DNA of 64,000 nt from Lithospermum erythrorhizon (lineage: Eukaryota > Streptophyta > Magnoliopsida > Boraginales > Boraginaceae), in assembly GCA_019722365.1 (NCBI GenBank), contig JADFUC010001736.1:186001-250000 (forward strand), in the 5' to 3' direction. The notes under the pieces are model-generated. The model saw only the letters and a list, made by a program, of their open reading frames with translations. It had not been told where the DNA came from and made no database searches. The translations under genes and the position numbers were made by a program. Positions 59,620-64,000 of this stretch are shown here, piece after piece. The first letter of the stretch is position 1. Each line of letters opens with the position of its first letter.

Positions 59620-62398
59620 GAGTTAGAAAATCAGTTCAAGCTACCACACTTGATGCTATCTTTCAGAGAAGAACAATTGAAGCTGGCCTTCCTCTATTAT
59701 CTTTGTCTAAAGATGCTCCTTATTTCTGCAGTTTTTTAGTAGGAAATAGTCAACAATATGCATGATACTAAGAAAATAACATTCTGGCATGCCTTCTCTA
59801 TTTGTAGCTCTACATAAGAAGATGAATGATACTATTCATCACAAAAAAGCAGTCTTTTTCTTTGGTTACAAAGTTTGCCTTCTAATTTGTATTAGGATCA
59901 AGAATAAGATTTTTAATAAAGGAAAAGATACCCAACTTGACTTATAATTGGAATTACTATAATTCTTAAATCTAAATGAGTAGGACTAATAATAATAATA
60001 ACAACTTTTTGTTCATCAACTAATACAATATAGATTCAACTCAATCAAGTCATGTGAGTGATATTACCAGGAAAAGAACCCATGTTTCCTTTAACTTGAA
60101 AGAAAAATTGCAGAAGCATTACTAGAGTGAAATTAAACATGAAAAACAAATAGAACTTCATAGCAAATTAAAACACTTGAGAAATAGTGGAGGTTGCAAG
60201 TACTCCGTAATATTCAAGCATGGCAAGAATATAGCAACACATCAGAAACAAATATCAAAATAAGTACCTCAAATAGCAGGAAACAGATGAGATAGAACCT
60301 TAAACAAAAAACAAGAAACAGACTAAACAAATTAAACAATTCTTGAATAATGGAAAACATGGAAAATAGCTATGTAGTTCTAACTAACCATCTTCTAATT
60401 TGCAGTGTTTGCTTCAGTGATAGTAGTTATGGGACATGATCCTTTATGGGTGGAAATGAAAAACAAGAAACACAGCAGCTCTTTTTTTTTCTTGTGAAAG
60501 GCAAGGACCACTTAACAAGTAAAGAAAAGGATGAATGAAGAAGACAGGGAGAATTGGTAATGTTTTAATTATGGGAAAGCAAAGATAAGAATAAGGAGGG
60601 AAGGGGGACAATTGTGGGACATCAGGAGAGTCAGAGAAAACAAAGCAAAAGTTTAATATTAAAGTTAGCAAAAAAAGGAAGCTGACATATACTTCTACTC
60701 AAACAGCCATCACCTCCCCTAGTTTGTTACATTTTTGGCTCTTCATAAACTAAGAAGTCACAATCTCCACAATTTTTTTAATGCTATAAAGGTTGAAGCA
60801 TATAGACATCCTTGAACTTCTTTAACAGAACAAAACAATGGAAACTTGTTCTCAAACTTTTTCTCAACGGCCAGTTCCTTTTGAAGATAATTACCCTCAC
60901 ATTGGTTGAATAACATTCATCCCATATTAATCATTCACAAATAGACAATAAGGTTTATATAGTTTTGGATTATTCGTGTTCAAGATATTTTTTTTTTGTG
61001 TTCAAATAACTTGAAGTAAAATGATAGTTATAAATGTTAGAGTTCATGAAATCATCTGAAACAATTAATTATAATCAATTAATTGTAGATGGATGAAGTT
61101 CAAAATCTTATTAATACATTCGGAAGGTATTATACAACTAATGTGGGATTGAGTTTGTCTGCCATGCGTGTAGCCGGTCAGCTTGGGCCCGTATGAGGGT
61201 TAGGCTACGTCTTGTGTTAGGTACGTGAGATTAATCTAAAATTAATTGATTGTAAATAAATAAAATACGTCTTTATTAATATCATAGAAATTTTACATAA
61301 TTAATATGAGACCGAGTCTCAATAAATATGAAGTTAAATTTCTCTAGAAAAATTACATATATTCACCAATTCATTGTAGGGAGAAACATGCATTGGTTGG
61401 TTTTGGTGATTCTAGACTCAGTCACATGTTACATTTAGAGTATATTATTTCCCTCCTCCCAAAATTTACTTGAGATTACAAAGCCTCTGCTAGGAACAAG
61501 ACTGACCAATATAATGGAGTATTAGTTAATGATTAGGTAGTCCAAACCAACCACAATTTTATACTTACACATTTGTACACTTGTCTAACTTGAATTGGTG
61601 TACCACCAAACATAAAATATAGTAGAGTAAGATACTAAAAGAGAGTACTAACTACTGACCTACTGTCTACTAAGACACAAAATACCCTCAATCTTTATAG
61701 ATTTGAGAATCTTTTATTTTACCCTACAAAAATTATTTAACTTTCTTAGTTCTAGTTTATATGCCCCACTCGATTCTTGAACTTCCTGTTTGACTAAATA
61801 GCTGTATTGCCACTATTTCCCACCTAATAAAACAGAGGTCAACTTATTAGAAGTGATGAGGCTAAGTGTGAGTTCATTGGGATGGTTTCCAACTCAGGGT
61901 GACCACACCATACTTTATTCTGCATGTTGAGTCGGCCATCAGTTTAACAGACATTCATGCCCATGCACACTATGGCACCGTATGGTTTTTATCACCATTT
62001 CCCAAACCACAGAATTAAAGCTCACATGCCTCTTGCACTTTCTTTATTAGTTTGCATATCCCATCATATACACATATATACTTATACTGATAGTCAGGAG
62101 CCGACACAGGATTTATAAGATGGACATTCAAAATTTTGAATTTCCTTATGTTTAATTAAAATGTCAAAAAATTGTTTTTGACAATTTATCATTTCAACTA
62201 GGACATTTATTCGATTTAGAATATTGATGAGGACCACCATAAAGATCTCTAGGTTTGCCCTTGGTGCTACTATGGCTTGTCGGTCATGCCTCGTGTGAAT
62301 TTTTACAAATTTTCTTCTCATTTATCACATAATATCTCATATATAAAATTATAAGGTGCGAATTTCCCTAAAAAAACAAATTGCCTGAGGGTATACGT
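59620..62398. other. Promoter region of the zinc-finger gene and gene-free spacer
   Basis: No coding sequence recognised. Pyrimidine-rich (minus-strand) leader-like sequence at 60440-60680 may belong to the 5' UTR of the zinc-finger gene if it has a leader intron. The rest is AT-rich spacer. Confidence 0.4.
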
Positions 62399-62690
62399 CC
62401 TCCTATTTTTAACGTAAATTTTATTTCTTCGCTCACTCCTCTTTTTTAGTTGTTGTTTAGTATTTTGTATAGATTAAGAAAAATAAAAAATAGTCAAAAA
62501 ATACATTGAAAATGTCGAATGGCCAATCAGTGGCTTGATATCATTGGTTGTTTATTTATTTCAAGAGAAAAAGTGAATTCGAAATGCATTGAAAATGTAA
62601 AATATCTTATTTATTATGTTAAAGCATTAGCTATAAAAATAATTTTTTAAGCTAAAACAACTATAAAAAAATGGAAGAAATATTCATTTT
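62399..62690. mobile_element. Stowaway-like MITE, second family, diverged copy 2
   Basis: Aligns with the element at 58074-58337 over ATTAAGAAAAA, AAAAAATACATTGAAAATGT, AGTGGCTTGATA, CATTGGTTG, AAATGCATTGAAAATGTAAA and the ends (CCTCCTATTTTTAACG, ATGGAAGAAATATTC). The termini are degraded. Confidence 0.6.
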
Positions 62691-62899
62691 AAAAAATGGA
62701 ATTTAAATCGCGTTTACGTTTTTATATGTTTATTTATTGATTTGATATTTGATACTTGGCGCTTTCGATAGAAAATATTGATTCATCGTACCTTGGCGCC
62801 CCTAATTACGAGCTGACATTGTCGCAGCATTGAAATAGTATTTTTTTTAGTGAAATAAAAAATTTGGCCATAAATATAATGAGAAGCGGTTACAGTTCG

Positions 62900-63260
62900 T
62901 GTGTCTGTTTCGTTAATGTTCGTTAATATCCGTATATACGAAATTTGATAGCAAAATAATTAGCGTTCTTAAAAATGTATAGATTCTAGATAGTAAGTGA
63001 AAAAATTAAAAAAAAAAATGTACCAAAATTATTTTATTCCTTAATTAAAATGTGTCACCAAAAATTAGTTAAGCAGTTAATTAATTCTTAAAAGTTAAAA
63101 ATAACTTTATATAATTGACATTAATGATTTTTTATTAAGAAAATGAATTACGTATTAAAATGTATCAAAGAAAAAGAAAATATATCAAAAAATGGTATAA
63201 TTTGTATTTTTGATTTAAGTAATGAGCCAAGTAATGAGCAAAAGAGCAATGAGCTTAATA
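62900..63260 (+). repeat. Dispersed repeat R1, copy 2
   Basis: Same-orientation homologue of 18010-18370 with scattered indels, including ATAATTGACATTAATGATTT and ACGTATTAAAATGTATCAAA. Non-coding. Confidence 0.7.
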
Positions 63261-64000
63261 ATTTACGTGTATAACAGCTCAGTCTAATTACGTTTTAGTT
63301 TGTATCTCATTCTATATTTCTTCAATTTTATTGTAGCTCTAAAACAATAGACATAATTTCAATCTATTGCTTGTTAAAAATATAATTTTGATGTAATATG
63401 AAATAATATAAATAGTTCAATAAGTCAGTGTTGGACGTTCAACTCAAACAAGAACGTACTATATTATTCGAGCTTAAATGATCTATTTTATTTTTACTCT
63501 TCTAATTTTCCGTACAAGATTTTATTTGGCAAAATCTATAAAAGATGCTGCAAAGCTCGAGCACAAGTGTGCGCGTGATCCCCCAACACACAGCAAATTA
63601 AAGCGTTAATTACAAAGCTTTTGTTTAATCCGGCATTTTAGTGACAATTAAGCGTTCTAGCCACTAATCACTGCCCAAGACACCACTTTTGGGCTCATTT
63701 TCCTAGCATCTTTGGATGGTAATGGTGACTCCTTTGAATCTTAATGAACAATTAATGTTAATAGTACTACTAAGAAACCACTACTAATTACTGGTACCCC
63801 ACCACCAGCAAGAACCCATCATTATTGATATTTACTTTATGCTTTGCTAAAGGCTACTTAATTAGCCTTTTAAGTTGAATATATAAAGCTCTGATCTATA
63901 ATGTCAGTGCATGAATTATGATAAGCTTAAATAATCACAAGTTCTAATGGCATAAACTCAATTACTTCCTAGAATATGTGAAATATATTCTTCCACTAAG
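63261..64000. other. Right-end spacer
   Basis: AT-rich DNA without a recognisable gene up to the window edge. Confidence 0.4.

Noticed and set aside
1..64000. CRISPR arrays, bacterial operons, rRNA or tRNA genes, viral genes
   Set aside because: None seen. The window is plant nuclear DNA and no regularly spaced repeats with unique spacers occur.

Overview
The window is nuclear DNA of a eudicot plant. It is AT-rich, its genes carry GT-AG introns with AT-rich interiors, the spacers are long and full of repeats, and every recognisable protein is a plant nuclear family (cytosolic glutamine synthetase, P-class PPR, A1 aspartyl protease, mitochondrial complex I 75-kDa subunit, Shaker-type outward K+ channel, EAR-type C2H2 zinc finger). 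The sequence does not let me name the species.

Layout: cytosolic glutamine synthetase with 12 coding exons (381-4160, +); intronless PPR gene (5457-7217, +); a transposon-like block and gene-poor DNA to 13.2 kb; intronless aspartyl protease (13273-14649, -); about 8 kb of repeats, including a Stowaway-like MITE, an unclassified GC-richer block (17.0-21.1 kb) and a CACTA-like element (21190-22734); a 35-codon relic of a second aspartyl protease (23401-23505, -); complex I 75-kDa subunit, 5 exons (23813-29571, -); repeat-rich spacer; a class-V PLP enzyme resembling cysteine desulfurases, 5 exons (34590-40029, +); an outward K+ channel close to GORK/SKOR, 13 exons (41771-48448, +); a possible 63-residue protein (49113-49304, -); a broken MMD1/MS1-type PHD-finger gene (50749-about 54200, +); a spacer holding a 1.14-kb imperfect inverted repeat (55588-56729) and MITEs; a ZFP4-like repressor (58838-59599, -); and a gene-free right end.

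The gene order is the most informative feature. From memory of Arabidopsis loci, GS, aspartyl protease, MMD1 and ZFP4 lie in this order on chromosome 1 (At1g66200, 66180, 66170, 66140), while GS, aspartyl protease, complex I 75-kDa and GORK lie in this order on chromosome 5 (At5g37600, 37540, 37510, 37500). The window carries the union of both series, as expected of the ancestral segment from which the two Arabidopsis segments arose by duplication and complementary loss. The genes do not form one pathway.

No clearly new multi-gene system was found. The best leads are the merged synteny, short tandem duplications that copy exon edges (PHD pseudogene, complex I gene) or add 16 residues in frame (K+ channel), the large inverted repeat, the reading-frame break in the complex I leader, and the PLP enzyme of unassigned function.
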